Shown here: positions 34,360-44,220 of the stretch, in pieces
Position numbering within the stretch: the stretch's first letter is position 1
Layout of the letters: the number at the start of each line of letters is the position of its first letter
NCBI GenBank assembly: GCA_038209195.1
Contig: JBBQXY010000006.1
Span: forward strand, 15,422-79,421
DNA: 64,000 nucleotides
Direction of reading: 5' to 3'
DNA from: JBBQXY01 sp038209195
GTDB lineage: Bacteria; Chloroflexota; Ktedonobacteria; Ktedonobacterales; Ktedonobacteraceae
Made by a program: the position numbers and the translations under genes
The notes under the pieces: generated by a model
The model's input: only the letters and a program-made list of their open reading frames with translations
Databases searched by the model: none
What the model was told of the DNA's origin: nothing

Positions 34360-36378
34360 ATGGAAGAACTCTTTGAGCGATTTACGTGGTCCGCCTCTGA
34401 ATCGCGCTATAACCAATTACAGTTCGTTCCTGTGAACAAAGTTCCTCCAGATCAAGACGCTTCGCTGCTTTTACCGGCTGATCTAGAAGAAGAGGCCCAA
34501 GATGAGGACGAAGGTGAGCCCACTGTCAAGACAGAAGCACTCAGCAATCTGGAACGGCAGTGGGAAAAAGCCATAGCGCAGCAAGCCACGATGAAATTAG
34601 TAACCCTTGGCGGGGTGAAGGAGCGAGAGCAAAGAACGATAGCGCAGCAAGCGACGCTGCGGGTGGCGTCCCCTAATGGGTTGAGCCAGCCAGGCAACCA
34701 GGTTCAGGCGCGGAGGCCTGAAACCTTTGCCTATGACATTAAACCTGCCGTCAAGAATAATGGCTCTGAGTTTGACGGGTTAGACACCATCCCCTTAATG
34801 GTGCTCAAAGACATCTCAAAGCAGCAAGATTCAGCACAGCCTGCCATGAAGTCGGAGATTTTACAGTCGGCGGGTAGTGCTGCCTATGTCAGTATCGGCA
34901 ATATTGGTGGGAGTATTGTCAAATATATTGGCAATATTATTATTCAACGTGGATTTGGCGCGGCCGATTTTGGACTTTACACGCTCGGTATGTCCGTAGT
35001 CGGATTACTCACCGCAATCTTTAATCTGGGCCTTGATGATGCTATGGTTCGCTATATAGCCATCTACCGCGCCAAGAAGCAAATGGCTTCATTGCGCGGC
35101 TTGGTGTTTTTTTGCACCGCTATCGCTGGTATTTCCGGACTAATTGGGGCCCTATTCATGCTCTTTACCTCCCCTTTCCTGGCTACCGTCAAGCATTCGC
35201 CCGAATTGGCCCCCATATTGGTGATTCTATCCCCTATGGTACCGCTCCTATGCATGCAGACCGTCTGGACCAGTGGTTTGCAAGGATTGAAGGAGTTCAA
35301 ATGGCGTGTATTGTTACAGCGCATCTTTATGCCTATCGCCTTTGTTGTGCTCTTGATCGTGGCGGTCGTTTTCTTCCGTAATTTGACCTCAATTGTAGTA
35401 GTGACGGTCATTTATGGGATGATCAGTGCAATACTCAGCTTCTACATTTTTTTCCGCAGAATTGCTATCATGCTGAAGCCGGGAGCAGAAAAGTACGAAC
35501 TGCGCGTCTGGCTGGGTTTCGCCGCACCGAACTTTCTGACTTCTATCATTGATACCGTCTTGCAATCCATTGATACATTACTGCTGGCGTTCTTTGCGGT
35601 TTCAAATGTTGCCATCGGTCAATATGCTGCTGCTATCAAAATAAGTAGCAATATTGTGATACCTCAGTATTCTTTAAATGCTATGTTTGCGCCTATGATT
35701 GCGGAATTGCACAGCCAAGGCGAACATGAAAAATTAGCGGCTATGTTTCATATCGTGACGAAATGGTCTATTACCTTCAGCTTACCGCTTTTTGGGATTG
35801 CTTCCCTTTTCTCAGTTTCCCTGCTGAGTATCTCCGGGGCGCAATTTGTTCCGGCCTGGCCATTAGTCATTGCCTTCTCCATCGGCACGATGATCAATGT
35901 TGCTACTGGTTCGGTTGGCTATATCCTCCTGATGACTGGCCATACCAAGATCTCGTTCGTCAATTCACTCGTCGCCGTCATTATCGATCTAATCGTTGGT
36001 ATTATTCTCACTCCTCACTATGGCGCGATGGGCGTTGCCATCGCGACTGGTGCCGCAGTGTCTGTCGTGAATCTGATGCGCTTATTGCAGGTCCGTCTTC
36101 TGGTAAAGATACAGCCATACCACTGGGATGTATTCAAGCCGTTAGGGGCCGGGTTTATTAGTTCCATCATCACAGGTGGCCTCCTTTACCTGCTCGGTTT
36201 TTATCACCTATCACTACAAATCTCTCGCTATCATATATCGTTTGATCTTTTCCTGGTGCCTGTCTATGTGGCGATGTATGTTGGGCTGCTGCTATTGTTT
36301 AAGATCGGCCCTGAAGACAGAATCGTACTCGATATGGTCGGCAAAAAACTCAGACGTGGCAAAAAAAAGAAAAAATAA
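34360..36378 (+). CDS. Polysaccharide flippase (MOP superfamily, Wzx-like) with N-terminal extension
   Basis: 672 aa. Residues about 165-660 hold the 12-14 helices of a Wzx/MurJ-type flippase (QSAGSAAYVSIGNIGGSIVKY, GADFGLYTLGMSVVGLL-like segment, GTMINVATGSVGYILLMTG). It moves lipid-linked repeat units across the membrane. The first 160 residues are an acidic, Gln-rich cytoplasmic extension with two copies of IAQQAT(M/L), not usual in flippases; it could dock cytoplasmic partners. The Lys-rich C-terminus (RRGKKKKK) is cytoplasmic. It lies 40 bp after the pseudoenzyme gene and 13 bp before the phosphodiesterase, so it is cotranscribed. Confidence 0.93.
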   Translation: MEELFERFTWSASESRYNQLQFVPVNKVPPDQDASLLLPADLEEEAQDEDEGEPTVKTEALSNLERQWEKAIAQQATMKLVTLGGVKEREQRTIAQQATLRVASPNGLSQPGNQVQARRPETFAYDIKPAVKNNGSEFDGLDTIPLMVLKDISKQQDSAQPAMKSEILQSAGSAAYVSIGNIGGSIVKYIGNIIIQRGFGAADFGLYTLGMSVVGLLTAIFNLGLDDAMVRYIAIYRAKKQMASLRGLVFFCTAIAGISGLIGALFMLFTSPFLATVKHSPELAPILVILSPMVPLLCMQTVWTSGLQGLKEFKWRVLLQRIFMPIAFVVLLIVAVVFFRNLTSIVVVTVIYGMISAILSFYIFFRRIAIMLKPGAEKYELRVWLGFAAPNFLTSIIDTVLQSIDTLLLAFFAVSNVAIGQYAAAIKISSNIVIPQYSLNAMFAPMIAELHSQGEHEKLAAMFHIVTKWSITFSLPLFGIASLFSVSLLSISGAQFVPAWPLVIAFSIGTMINVATGSVGYILLMTGHTKISFVNSLVAVIIDLIVGIILTPHYGAMGVAIATGAAVSVVNLMRLLQVRLLVKIQPYHWDVFKPLGAGFISSIITGGLLYLLGFYHLSLQISRYHISFDLFLVPVYVAMYVGLLLLFKIGPEDRIVLDMVGKKLRRGKKKKK

Positions 36379-36391
36379 GAAGAGGTATACT

Positions 36392-37945
36392 ATGCGTACA
36401 GTTATCTTTGGTGCTGATGGGTTGACGTTTCGTATCCTACACCCATTGATGGAAGAAGGCGAACTCCCCAACTTCCAACGCTTGCAACAGCAGGGGTGCG
36501 AGGCCGTCCTCGAATCAAAATTCCCTCCGCTCACGCCAGCCGCGTGGACTTCGCTATCAACAGGCTTAAAACCTGCACGTCATGGTGTCTATGATTTCTG
36601 GACCTATGATGAACAGCGCAATGCCCATGTGCAAACGAAGCGTAAAGGCGGGAAAGCGATCTGGAACATTCTGAGCGATTATGGCAAACAGGTGTTGGTG
36701 CTGAATGTGCCTGTGACCTATCCACCTGAGGCGGTCAATGGCATCATGGTCAGCGGGTATATGACTCCCAGTAGCGATACCGATTTTACCTATCCAAATT
36801 CTTTCAAGGAAGAACTCTACCGTATCGCGCCAGATTATACTATTGACCTGGAATATGGCAACATCTGGAATCATCCCAGGTCGGAAGCGACAGAATTACT
36901 CATTGATGCTACGCTACGCATGACTGAGCAGCGCATTGAACTGATGATGCGCCTGTTGAAAGAGAAGCCCTGGGATTTTTGTTATGCCGTCTTTGTTGGC
37001 CCTGATCGCTTACAACATCCTTTATGGCAGGATATCATTACCCTTGAGAAACGGGCAACTGAGTATTACCGTCTGCTCGACCATGCCCTTGGCTTAGTTA
37101 TGGAGCAACTCGGCCCAGATGATCAACTCTTTGTTGTTTCGGATCATGGCTTTCAGGGTGCACCTCGCCTCTTTGATATCAATGAATACCTGTTCAGCAA
37201 AGGATTGTTCACGCCTAACCTCAACCACCAACAGGCGAATGCCCGCAAATCTGCTACGCTCAAGCAAGCACTGAAGCGAATAGGGTTGCTTACCCTGGCT
37301 CGCAAGGCAAAAAAGGCCCTCGGTCGCTCTGGCATGTTCAAGACAGAAGATAGCGGTATGCATCATTATTCCGCGTTGTCCGTGATCGATTGGGAGCGCA
37401 CCCTCGCTTGTGTACCTTCGCATTCTGGCTTCGGAGGAGGATATGCCGATATCTTTTTGAGCGATAAGCTGAGTGATGAGGGCCTGGCTGAACTGATGGA
37501 AAATCTCAAGCAACTGGTTGATCCCAAAAGTGGTAAGCCACTAGTGGATGAACTTTTTACAACTGAGGTTTATGGTACGGGACCTTATGCCCCACCGGAA
37601 CGGCATCTGCTTGTATTGCCCTCTGACGGTATCACCTTCCGTGTCACGCTTGGTAATAAGCACCTCTGGGACGAGCCAAACGTTGTTCGTGGCACGCACC
37701 AGAAGGATGGCGTCCTCTATGCCTTTGGTGGAGGCATCAAGCAAGGTTTCAAAGCTCCTAACGCGGAAATATATGACCTTGTACCAACAGTGCTGCGTGG
37801 CATGGGGTTACCATTCCCCTCTGCTTTCGATGGACGCACGCTTGATGAGTTGTTTACAGCAGACAAACAAACAACTCTTGCGGAAGAGAATGGCGCGAAG
37901 AGTGGGCTCCAGCGGCGCAAACTGAATAAATTGCTCGAAGTGTAA
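36392..37945 (+). CDS. Alkaline-phosphatase-superfamily phosphodiesterase
   Basis: 517 aa from ATG 36392 (AGAAGAGG upstream); upstream codons in the same frame overlap the flippase and are not used. Type I phosphodiesterase/nucleotide pyrophosphatase fold. Metal and nucleophile positions are intact: Asp9 in FGADGLTF, Thr48 in PPLTPAAWTSLSTG, DRLQHPLW, VVSDHGFQG and GTHQKDGV. No signal peptide, so it acts in the cytoplasm. Being last in the export operon, it may act on nucleotide sugars or a phosphodiester substituent of the polymer precursor; the substrate is not known. A dispersed palindromic element follows. Confidence 0.9.
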   Translation: MRTVIFGADGLTFRILHPLMEEGELPNFQRLQQQGCEAVLESKFPPLTPAAWTSLSTGLKPARHGVYDFWTYDEQRNAHVQTKRKGGKAIWNILSDYGKQVLVLNVPVTYPPEAVNGIMVSGYMTPSSDTDFTYPNSFKEELYRIAPDYTIDLEYGNIWNHPRSEATELLIDATLRMTEQRIELMMRLLKEKPWDFCYAVFVGPDRLQHPLWQDIITLEKRATEYYRLLDHALGLVMEQLGPDDQLFVVSDHGFQGAPRLFDINEYLFSKGLFTPNLNHQQANARKSATLKQALKRIGLLTLARKAKKALGRSGMFKTEDSGMHHYSALSVIDWERTLACVPSHSGFGGGYADIFLSDKLSDEGLAELMENLKQLVDPKSGKPLVDELFTTEVYGTGPYAPPERHLLVLPSDGITFRVTLGNKHLWDEPNVVRGTHQKDGVLYAFGGGIKQGFKAPNAEIYDLVPTVLRGMGLPFPSAFDGRTLDELFTADKQTTLAEENGAKSGLQRRKLNKLLEV

Positions 37946-37975
37946 CAGCTAGCAAAGAGAGTGTGTGAATGGCGT

Positions 37976-38038
37976 GTAGGGGCCGGTTTACCGCGCGCAC
38001 CGCCGATTTATCGGCCTGTGCGGTAAACCGGCCCCTAC
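37976..38038. repeat. Dispersed palindromic element, copy B
   Basis: Starts GTAGGGGCCGGTTTACCG and ends CGGTAAACCGGCCCCTAC, perfect inverted ends of about 18 bp, around the shared core CACCGCCGATTTATCGGC. It lies between convergent genes and could also serve as a terminator. Related to the copies at 3979 and 63801. Confidence 0.85.
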
Positions 38039-38083
38039 AACGACAGATTACAATAATGTTATCCTCGCGTTTCTCCCCGAAAA

Positions 38084-39208
38084 CTAACCAGATATGCTAA
38101 AGCCGTCTGTAAACTTGCCGGAGACATTCGCAAAATGCATCGTCAATTGGGTGGGAGTAACCGTAAATTGAGATACGCCCCAGGTTGAATTAATGTTAGC
38201 TCCCATCCAGCTTCGAAAATAGTTGATCTTAGGATCAGAAGTGGTGTCAATAGCAAGGAGTGGGGTTGTCCCCCCTGTACCGCTTACGACAATGACTGAA
38301 CCCACACCTTTAGTCAAGTGAGTCGAAGCATTGACGACGCAGTGGGCATTATAGCTGAAAATCGGCAGGACAGGACATGCACTACTGAGTGCGAGTTGTT
38401 TGCTGGCCTGATAGTTATGTTTCTGTGCTTGTAAGATCAAATCAACATGCTTGCTCAGCAAAAGATCCAGTAAATCTTGACTTGCACAGGATGTGCTATC
38501 TATCACGAAGCAAAATTGATGCATCGCTACAATAATCCAGTGAATGTGAGCACTTCTTGCGCTATCGATGGCACTTGAGACCCAATTATAATCGGTACTC
38601 CCTTTACCATAACTATAGCCGCTCAGCACCTCGCTGGGCGTCACTAGAATGATGCGAGCCAGGGGAGCATTTTGTGGATAATCAAAATAATATTGTTTGG
38701 CATAAGTCCCGACGATGGTGCCAATGTGGTTTGGCATATCGGCTGCATAGCTATCAATCTGGGTATCATCATGGCCACCGGAAAGCACCTCGAAGGGGAA
38801 GTTAGCAGGAAGGTGACTTTTGGCATAGGCACTCCATGTGGCAGCACTGACACTCGTGTTATAGCTGAAATCTCCCACCGCCAGGTGAAATTTGATCTTC
38901 TTGACTGTGTACTGTTGCGCAATATAGTTCAGATTCGCCGTTGTGTAGTTCGTTTGCCCATAATCGCCAGCTACAGTAAAGCCAAAACTTGGAATAACCT
39001 TTGGCGTCGGGGTTGCGGTAGGACTAGGTGTTGGGAGCGTTCTGGTAGGATTGATGTGGCTTTGAATCTTGGGTGCATTGCCGCGACTGAGTGCAAATGT
39101 CGCCAGTACGCTTGCGGTCACGATTACAACTAGGAAAAGAATGCTCAGAGAAAGGAGAAGGCGCATATGAGGCCAGCCCTTTCCCCTGTTCCCAAATACT
39201 GTTTTCAT
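38084..39208 (-). CDS. Membrane-anchored metallophosphatase-like protein, altered metal motifs
   Basis: About 374 aa from ATG 39208 (ATG 39220 or a start further upstream is also possible). One N-terminal anchor (LLLSLSILFLVVIVTASVL), a Pro/Thr spacer, then a calcineurin-like/purple-acid-phosphatase fold: FTVAGDYGQ, HLAVGDFSY, LSGGHDD, VAMHQFCF, LILQAQKHNYQ. The third motif, normally GNH(D/E), reads GGHD, and the last, normally GHxH, reads AQKH, so two metal ligands seem lost or replaced. The neighbour at 39340 shares the same substitutions, so this is a real subfamily. Activity is uncertain. Confidence 0.8.
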   Translation of the reverse strand: MKTVFGNRGKGWPHMRLLLSLSILFLVVIVTASVLATFALSRGNAPKIQSHINPTRTLPTPSPTATPTPKVIPSFGFTVAGDYGQTNYTTANLNYIAQQYTVKKIKFHLAVGDFSYNTSVSAATWSAYAKSHLPANFPFEVLSGGHDDTQIDSYAADMPNHIGTIVGTYAKQYYFDYPQNAPLARIILVTPSEVLSGYSYGKGSTDYNWVSSAIDSARSAHIHWIIVAMHQFCFVIDSTSCASQDLLDLLLSKHVDLILQAQKHNYQASKQLALSSACPVLPIFSYNAHCVVNASTHLTKGVGSVIVVSGTGGTTPLLAIDTTSDPKINYFRSWMGANINSTWGVSQFTVTPTQLTMHFANVSGKFTDGFSISG

Positions 39209-39339
39209 CGGCCTTACCATGTCCTTCTTTTTGCGACGTGATGAAGGCAAGCCTTGCCAGTACATCTCCACTGCCATTCGCATGACGTGTACTGTGTAGT
39301 GGCGAGGCACCTCGTAGTGAGCATCAGCTCAGTTCGTTG

Positions 39340-41115
39340 TTACGGCAGTGAGTTTGCCTGGTAGGTAGTAAACGTTACGGTCACTCCACTTTGGACGACA
39401 ACATGCAGACCGGTACTGCCAGCCGCCGCAAAGGAAGTATCTGTCGCAGTTGCCATCCAGGTGCCTGGTTGCGTACCGCTCGAAGGCCAGACACTCGCGG
39501 AAAGCGACGTACCTGTAATACTGAATAGTAGCGTGTACGATGTCGCTGGCGTTGCGGCAAAAGGAACGCTCTTCAGTTTGAAAATGGTATTAGAGACCTT
39601 TTTTTCTATAGTAAGATTCGTGCCATCAATCAAGGCTTCATACCAGTTTTGGCTATCGGTCCAACGCAAGACCGCACCCAAATTGGCACTGCTGAAGCTA
39701 CTGATGGAGCCAGAGAATTGCACTTGCGCATCAAGTGCAGGTGGTCCCAGGGTAGCATAGTAGTTGTTTGTCGATGTGGCAGCTACTTGTCCAGTATTGC
39801 CTTTGATGGAAAACAACTTGAAACTATTGGCATTGGCTCCCCACGACTGCCCATCTGAGGCGGTTCCCCAGTAGGTCTGATCAGAACGCGTGAAGTTGTC
39901 TTGCCCCAATGACGGCATTGGAGTGGAAAAAGGTGTTGCTGTTGCCGATGGGCTAGTGGTTGCCGAAGGCGTGGGCGTGGCGGTAGTATTTGAGATAGTA
40001 AAGCTATCCGTATACGTCCCCCCCGAAGTTGGAACGAATTGCTCGCTCAGTTGGGTCGCCGAGATCGAAAATTGTGAGATGCCCCAGGTGACATTATTTG
40101 TGGGTGTCGAGGTTCTAAAGTAATAATATTTGGGATCAGGATTAGGATTGTCAATGGGAAGTTGGGATGCTCCTCCCGTACCTGTTACCATGATGACGGT
40201 GCCTTTACCTTGGGTCATGTTAGTGGTGGCATCGGCAACACAATTAGCGTTGTAACTGGTAGCGTTTAGAGTCGCACAGGTTGTGGTATTCAGCGCTAGC
40301 TGCTTGCTGGCCTGGTAGTTATGTTTCTGGGCTTGCAAAATCAGGTCAACATGTTTGTTGAGCAGCATATCCAACAACTGTTGATCCTTGCAGGCGGCAG
40401 TACCGATCACAAAACAGTATTCATGCATTCCCACGATCACCCAGGGAATCACAGAATGTGAACAAGTGCTGACGCATCGAGCATCATCGATGGCATTTGA
40501 GACCCAGGTATAATCGGCTCCGCCCACATCGTAGTTGTAAGTGTAGTGAGGAAGTGTCGTGGGAGGTATCGTCTGATTCGGCGAGATCATAATGAAGCGG
40601 GCCAAAGTAGTACCACCTACGGAATAATCAAAGTAGTATTGTTGTCCATAGGCGCATTTGGTACAATTCGTCGTGACATTACCGAGGTGATCTGGTAGAT
40701 CTGCTTCATACTCGCTAATCTGGTTACTATCATGGCGACCGTCAACAATCTCAAAAGGAAAGTTGGCTGGGAGGTTGTTTTTCGCGTACGTGCTCCACGA
40801 ATCAGCCACAGCTTTGGTGACGGTTGAAGCATAGCTGTAATCGCCAAGACCCAGATTAAAACTGATCTGATTAGCATTATATAACTGCGAGATCTTTTGC
40901 AAGTTCGCTGTAGTTGCGGCGTTTTGGTCGTAATCGCCTGTGTAAGTAAAGCCAAAACTTGCCGGAGCTACGGGATTTTTTGCGCTGGTTGGATGGGTTA
41001 TAGTAAAAAATATGCTTCCCATCATCAAAGTAAGCAGCAACAGACTGGCAAAAGAAGAAATATGGTGAGAGCGAACTCTGCTACTTTTGGGTTTATTGTG
41101 AAATTCTGTTGACAT
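39340..41115 (-). CDS. Secreted metallophosphatase-like protein with shared C-terminal surface domain
   Basis: 591 aa. Signal peptide (FASLLLLTLMMGSIFFTITH, cleavage near TSA-K). Metallophosphatase-like domain about 50-375 with YTGDYDQ, LGLGDYSY, VDGRHDS, VGMHEYCF and LQAQKHNYQ; as in its neighbour the GNH and GHxH motifs are altered (GRH, AQKH). After a Ser/Thr/Pro linker (about 376-400) comes a domain of about 190 residues (DNFTRSDQTYWGTASDGQSWG ... NLGAVLRWTDSQNWYEA ... GTQPGTWM) that is also present at the end of the propeller proteins at 42058 and 45197. That domain may fix the proteins to the cell surface or polysaccharide. Confidence 0.85.
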   Translation of the reverse strand: MSTEFHNKPKSSRVRSHHISSFASLLLLTLMMGSIFFTITHPTSAKNPVAPASFGFTYTGDYDQNAATTANLQKISQLYNANQISFNLGLGDYSYASTVTKAVADSWSTYAKNNLPANFPFEIVDGRHDSNQISEYEADLPDHLGNVTTNCTKCAYGQQYYFDYSVGGTTLARFIMISPNQTIPPTTLPHYTYNYDVGGADYTWVSNAIDDARCVSTCSHSVIPWVIVGMHEYCFVIGTAACKDQQLLDMLLNKHVDLILQAQKHNYQASKQLALNTTTCATLNATSYNANCVADATTNMTQGKGTVIMVTGTGGASQLPIDNPNPDPKYYYFRTSTPTNNVTWGISQFSISATQLSEQFVPTSGGTYTDSFTISNTTATPTPSATTSPSATATPFSTPMPSLGQDNFTRSDQTYWGTASDGQSWGANANSFKLFSIKGNTGQVAATSTNNYYATLGPPALDAQVQFSGSISSFSSANLGAVLRWTDSQNWYEALIDGTNLTIEKKVSNTIFKLKSVPFAATPATSYTLLFSITGTSLSASVWPSSGTQPGTWMATATDTSFAAAGSTGLHVVVQSGVTVTFTTYQANSLP

Positions 41116-42057
41116 CTAAAGGGACCCTTCCTACGCTATATACAACTCGGTCAGTAAGCTCAGCAATGCAAACCTGTACAGCCCATCAATTTTATTTTCG
41201 CTGCTCCACCTTGCTAAAAGCTCTATTGTTCTCCCCACCCACTATTTCCTCACCATGCTGAGCTCTCCAAAGAACCAGGGATGTCGATACCTCAATCCTG
41301 TGAATGTAGTTCATAAGAACAAATGAAACGTAACAATACGCAACTACACATAGAAGTGTACAAGGTACAGGCCATGAAAAGTCACTTTGATGAAGTTGAG
41401 ATTGGGTTATGAAGTTGGTAGATATGTAACATTTTCTTAACCTGCTTTTGCAGTTTCCCAACTATACTGATAAGTTGGCTAGTTGAAAGCATCTCATCCC
41501 AGCTTTCGACTAACCAACTCATCAGCTTCAGTAGCTGCTAGTTTTTATGGTGCAGAGCTGCTACTTTTCTCACGATTCTTATAAAAAATTTCGCTGAACG
41601 GGCAGAGCTAGCGTCATACCCGTTCACGCGCTATCGTTGTTTGTGCTTCCGTCAGATAAGCATTCAAACGCTTGCCAAGGATGGGAAGATTTTCGTTGCC
41701 ATACATCACATGGATGCCAGGAAAGGTGTGTTCCTCTACCTCTTTCGCTCCAGACAGAGTGCGCCAATCATTTTAGGCGGCATCCCCTCTCTTCTACAAA
41801 CCGATGCTGGCCAGGAAATCACAACAGGTTGACGTATTGCAACCATTTTTTGTCAAACGTAACCATATTTCAACTCAACTATAAAGAGTTTTTGCATCGA
41901 TAAATAGATATCATAATGGAGGTGCGATAAAGGCTTTGTTTGTATTCACAAAGGTGGGCGTAGTTGTTACATTCGAACAGTGAACAATCTGACCGCTTTT
42001 ATTCATGCGAGGATAGTAGGGCACAGCGGATTCTTAAAGTATAAAGGATATTCATCT
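41116..42057. other. Long regulatory intergenic region, divergent
   Basis: About 940 bp without a convincing gene. It holds an 11-bp-phased repeat AGTTGAGATTG-GGTTATG (41394-41410), an opposite-strand-type pair TGTAACAT/CTTAACCT (41425-41443) followed by a possible -10 TATACT (41463-41468), and an imperfect 24-bp inverted repeat (41467-41490 with 41502-41525). From about 41768 it is similar to 44908-45055, marking the left part of the tandem duplication. A 64-codon frame at 41641 looks like a remnant, not a gene. Confidence 0.6.
41467..41525. repeat. Imperfect 24-bp inverted repeat
   Basis: CTGATAAGTTGGCTAGTTGA and following bases pair with GCTTTCGACTAACCAACTCA and following bases, 21 of 24 positions, across an 11-nt loop. 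GTTTTTA lies about 30 bp further on. Could be a leader hairpin or a weak terminator. Confidence 0.7.
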
Positions 42058-44148
42058 ATGGGACATGTAGTGGGGAAGAAGAGACCAGCAGCCAGGCGCT
42101 ACTGGGTGCCATTGTCTGCACTGGCGTTACTTTTCGTTATAGTACTGGTGGTCGCAGTGATAGTGCAGTATCCAAAGCAGTCGGCTCATGCTGCCTCATC
42201 TGATTGGCCGATGTTTCTCGGCAACGACGCTCGAACCGGCTACAACAGTAGCGAGACGGCTATCAATCCAACCACCGCCTCCACCTTAAAAGTCAATTGG
42301 ACGTCTCCTATGGGCGGTCGCATCAACGCGCAACCCGTGGTCGCGAATGGTCAAGTCTATGGTGGTACCTGGAATGGGATGGAGAATGCTACCGATCTCG
42401 CTGGCAACAAGCTGTGGTCTGCTGCGATTGGCGGGCAGATCGCCAATTGAAGCCCGCCGGATGTCTTTGGCATCGGGAGCACTCCCAGCATCAACACGGT
42501 CACCATCAATCAAACCAGCACCCAGGTCGTGTTTGTCGGGGGTGATGATCCCACCACGAAGATTGCCAGCTTATATGCGTTGAATGCGGCGGATGGCACC
42601 ACCATCTGGGAAACTCCCCTCAGCACCACGGGTAATAACTTTGTCTGGAGTTCGCCTGTCGTCTACAATGGCAGTGTTTACATTGGGCTCTCCTCGGTGA
42701 ATGACTGTCCGCTGGTACGCGGAGCGTTAATCAAGTTGGATGCCGCCACCGGAGTCATTCAGAACACTTTTTATACCGTCCCCAATGGTTGCATCGGTGC
42801 GAGTATTTGGAGCTCACCGACGCTCAATGACGCTACTGGCATGATTTTTATTACCACGGGCAATAATGGGCAGTGTTCCTCGGCGGAACCCTATGCACAG
42901 GCATTGATAGAACTCAATGCAGCGGACCTTTCGTATGTCGATGCGTGGCAAGTGCCAGCATCCCAACATCGCGTGGACAGTGATTTTGGGGCCACGCCAA
43001 CCCTTTTCACGACCTCAATCCAGGGCACTGCACGCCAGATGGTGGGAGTCGTCAACAAAAACGGCACCTATTATGCCTTGGACCAGAACGCCCTTCACAT
43101 GGGGCCAGTTTGGATGCAACCAATAAGTAGCAGTACCATCAGTATCTCCTCTTCCGCGTGGGATGGTGCCATGCTCTACGTCGCAGGTCGTATCACAACG
43201 GTTGGTAATAGAGCATGTGCAGGTAGTATACAAGCACTCGACCCCGCCACTGGTGCCATAATCTGGCAAGATTGTCTCAACGATGGTAATGTTCTGGCGC
43301 CCGTGAGTGCGGTGCCAGGAGTAGTTTTCGTTGCCGAGGGAACACATATTGTAGGAGTTGATACTGCTTCAGGAGCGATCCTTTTTAACTACAAAACCAG
43401 CAACACAATCTACGCCGCTCCAACTATCGCCAACGGCACCCTTTACGTGGCAAACAATAGCGGGACCCTCTACGCTTTCGGCCTGCCCAATGCGCCGACA
43501 CCAACCCCGACGCCCTCGGTGACGGTCAGTGTCACAGCGTCACCGAGTGTGACTCCCTCGACGACGCCCGGTACGACGCTGGCGCAGGATACCTTTATAC
43601 GCGCCGACCAATCCCATTTGGGAATTGCCACCGATGGGCAGAGCTGGGGGGGCGATGCCAACATGCTGAATACCTTCTCCATCAGTGCCGATAGCGGACA
43701 GGTGCTGGGCAGTGGCACGAGTGCCCGGAGCTACAATGCCGTGCTGGGTCCCATCGCCACTGACGCGGAAGTCCTCTTGAGTGGCTTCTTGAGTAGTTTT
43801 GGTAGCAACACACTGGGAGCCACCCTGCGCTGGAGTGATAGCAACCATCTCTATCGGGCCTACATCAACGGGAAGACGTTGACAGTAGTAAAGAGGGTAG
43901 GTAATGCCATCACCAACCTTGCAAGCGTAAACTATATCGCCCAGCCAGGGACGAGCTATAGCATCCGTTTCCGCGTGGTGGGCACGACACTGACGGCGAA
44001 GGTGTGGGCCACTGGAACGACCGAGCCAGGAGGATGGATGGTGACGACCAGCGATAGCAGTTTGACCTCGGGGCAGTGTGGCGTACTGCTCTACCTGGCC
44101 AATGCTATCACGGGGAAGGTGACCGCGTTCCAGGCAACCGTGCCATAA
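42058..44148 (+). pseudogene. PQQ-propeller surface protein, copy 1, interrupted by an in-frame TGA
   Basis: Start ATG 42058 after AAAGGAT. A signal/anchor helix (ALALLFVIVLVVAVIVQYP) is followed by DWPMFLGNDARTGYN and the PQQ-type beta-propeller. At 42448-42450 the frame meets TGA where the intact copy 2 has TGT (Cys) in QIANCSPPDVFG. Past this codon the same frame stays open to 44148, with the full propeller, a Thr/Pro linker and the shared C-terminal domain, so only one point mutation separates it from an intact gene. The Cys is conserved in the third paralogue too. Either a recent pseudogene or a stop that is read through. Confidence 0.85.
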
Positions 44149-44220
44149 CAAGGGCATAGTACCGTTCGACGAAGAAGTTTGTCTAAAGCTTGTATCAAAT
44201 AAAGAAAACCAGGAGGAACC

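Noticed and set aside
41637..41903. Two short plus-strand frames upstream of propeller copy 1
   Set aside because: No SD, no domain, and the corresponding region at 44880-44960 is not open in the same way; taken as non-coding or a remnant.
42448..42450. Selenocysteine insertion at the TGA of propeller copy 1 as the main reading
   Set aside because: The downstream hairpin is weak and is also present in the intact TGT copy, so it is not a specific SECIS; no sel genes are in the window. A nonsense mutation is simpler, so it is annotated as a pseudogene.
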